DNA of 6,672 nt. Origin: Patescibacteria group bacterium (lineage in GTDB: Bacteria; Patescibacteriota; Minisyncoccia; Minisyncoccales; CG1-02-41-26). Of the stretch, positions 6,136 through 6,672 are shown piece after piece; position 1 is the first letter of the stretch, and every line of letters starts with the position of its first letter. The stretch is taken from assembly GCA_020148085.1 (NCBI GenBank), contig JAHCRD010000028.1:1-6672 (forward strand), given 5' to 3'. The translations under genes were made by a program, and so were the position numbers. The notes under the pieces were generated by a model. It did no database searches. It was given only the letters and a program-made list of their open reading frames with translations, and was not told the origin of the DNA.

Positions 6136-6165
6136 AGTATAAAGAGTTTTTGGCGGCTTATCGAA
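6136..6165 (-). promoter_or_regulatory. possible promoter for the Nudix gene
   Basis: In the 57-bp gap between the C45-like gene and the Nudix gene, the minus strand reads TATACT (6141-6136), a good -10 box, with only a poor -35 candidate TTCGAT (6165-6160) at 18 bp. The transcript would start near 6129, giving a leader of about 14 bases. The weak -35 makes this uncertain; readthrough from the upstream gene is equally possible. Confidence 0.35.
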
Positions 6166-6172
6166 GAATGCC

Positions 6173-6672
6173 CTAAAATTTTATAATTTCTTTTTTATAT
6201 TCTCCTTTACAAGGTGATTTATTTAACAAATAATAAGTAATTATTTCATTCCCTTTTAATTCTAAGATGGTAGAACCCACAGTTACACAATGGTCATGCC
6301 TACAAATATTTTCCAAGTCATTACTTGAATGAAATTTTAAAATAGGGATGACATCTTCAGCTTTTCTTACCTTTTTAACTAATTCTAAAACATTTTTTAA
6401 TCTTTGTTCTGACCTATCAACAATTTTTGGGTCTTTATTGTATTCTCTCATCAATAAAAAGGTGTTAGTTCGGAAAGCAGACTCATTAACTGTTTTAACC
6501 TTTGCTTTATTAAGTACTAACTCAATAATATTTGCCTGCTTTGAATCACAGATAATAATATTATAAGATTCACCGATTTTTTGTTCAAAAAATAATTTCT
6601 GATATAATTCAGTAGCTTCCTCAACAGATTTAGCTTTTTCTAAAATGGTTTTGTTTAGCTCGAAATTTTCAT
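6173..6672 (-). CDS. peptidase C45 / acyltransferase-like Ntn hydrolase, N-terminus outside window
   Basis: The C-terminal 165 residues of a protein whose frame is open to the right edge; the visible part begins ENFELNKTILEKAKS. It resembles the C-terminal half of the C45 family (isopenicillin N acyltransferase / carcinine hydrolase type), N-terminal-nucleophile enzymes that cleave or transfer amide-linked acyl groups. Supporting segments, numbered from the first visible residue, are: a helix SVEEATELYQ (15-24); YNIIICDSKQANIIEL (36-51), matching the family's Asp-x-x-x-x-x-x-x-Glu strand pair; VNESAFRTNTFL (61-72), matching its TNH-like loop; RSEQRLKNVLEL (86-97); and the terminal ICRHDHCVTVGSTILEL (122-138) followed by NKSPCKGEY (150-158). 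The nucleophile cysteine that would prove the family lies outside the window. In this frame a shorter start near 6454 is possible but would cut the fold, so the longer partial gene is preferred. Substrate is unknown. The stop is TAG. Confidence 0.65.
   Translation of the reverse strand, partial: ENFELNKTILEKAKSVEEATELYQKLFFEQKIGESYNIIICDSKQANIIELVLNKAKVKTVNESAFRTNTFLLMREYNKDPKIVDRSEQRLKNVLELVKKVRKAEDVIPILKFHSSNDLENICRHDHCVTVGSTILELKGNEIITYYLLNKSPCKGEYKKEIIKF

Noticed and set aside
6141..6172. Possible terminator after the C45-like gene
   Set aside because: Only short GGC/GCC pairings with mismatches are seen and no T-run follows on the minus strand.
6348..6566. Plus-strand open frame of 72 codons at the right end
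   Set aside because: It lies inside the minus-strand C45-like gene, whose frame continues to the window edge and has family-like motifs.
1..6672. CRISPR array, tRNA or rRNA gene, insertion sequence or long direct repeat
   Set aside because: No regularly spaced repeats, cloverleaf-like sequence, transposase motif or paired long repeats were found when reading both strands.

Overview
The window is dense, AT-rich bacterial DNA with very short intergenic gaps. None of its six visible start codons has a recognisable Shine-Dalgarno sequence. TGA acts as a stop in at least two genes (the second glycosyltransferase and the MscS-like gene), so the genetic code is standard rather than TGA-glycine. Small genes, a shortened MscS channel, a run of GT4 glycosyltransferases and the general protein style suggest a Patescibacteria/CPR (Parcubacteria-like) genome. 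This is an inference from style; there is no marker gene that proves it.

Layout. Positions 1-1526 (minus) hold the first 508 residues of DNA primase DnaG, cut by the left edge. Positions 1527-1648 are a compact divergent control region with two good sigma-70-type promoters placed back to back. The one facing dnaG starts transcription only a few bases before the ATG, giving a nearly leaderless mRNA. The one facing right starts transcription at a perfect 8-bp hairpin. Positions 1649-5035 (plus) hold three consecutive GT4-type (GT-B fold) glycosyltransferases, with gaps of 7 bp and then a 4-bp ATGA overlap, closed by a rho-independent terminator at 5042-5085. Positions 5055-6672 (minus) hold, in transcription order, the C-terminal part of a peptidase C45/acyltransferase-like Ntn hydrolase (cut by the right edge), a Nudix hydrolase, a 26-codon remnant of a second Nudix gene, and a minimal MscS-type channel. 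The 3' end of the MscS-like gene runs through the glycosyltransferase terminator on the opposite strand.

How it works together. The three glycosyltransferases form one transcription unit. They probably add successive sugars to a surface glycan or glycolipid, but no transporter, polymerase or sugar-nucleotide gene is present to identify the product. The minus-strand genes on the right look like a loose housekeeping or accessory cluster (hydrolase, Nudix clean-up enzyme, osmotic channel) with a deletion scar.

I see no convincing new multi-gene system. The points most worth checking are the 5'-terminal hairpin with its back-to-back promoters, the MscS gene that ends inside a convergent terminator, the Nudix remnant, and two perfect GC-rich hairpins inside glycosyltransferase genes. 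No tRNA, rRNA, CRISPR array or insertion sequence was seen.
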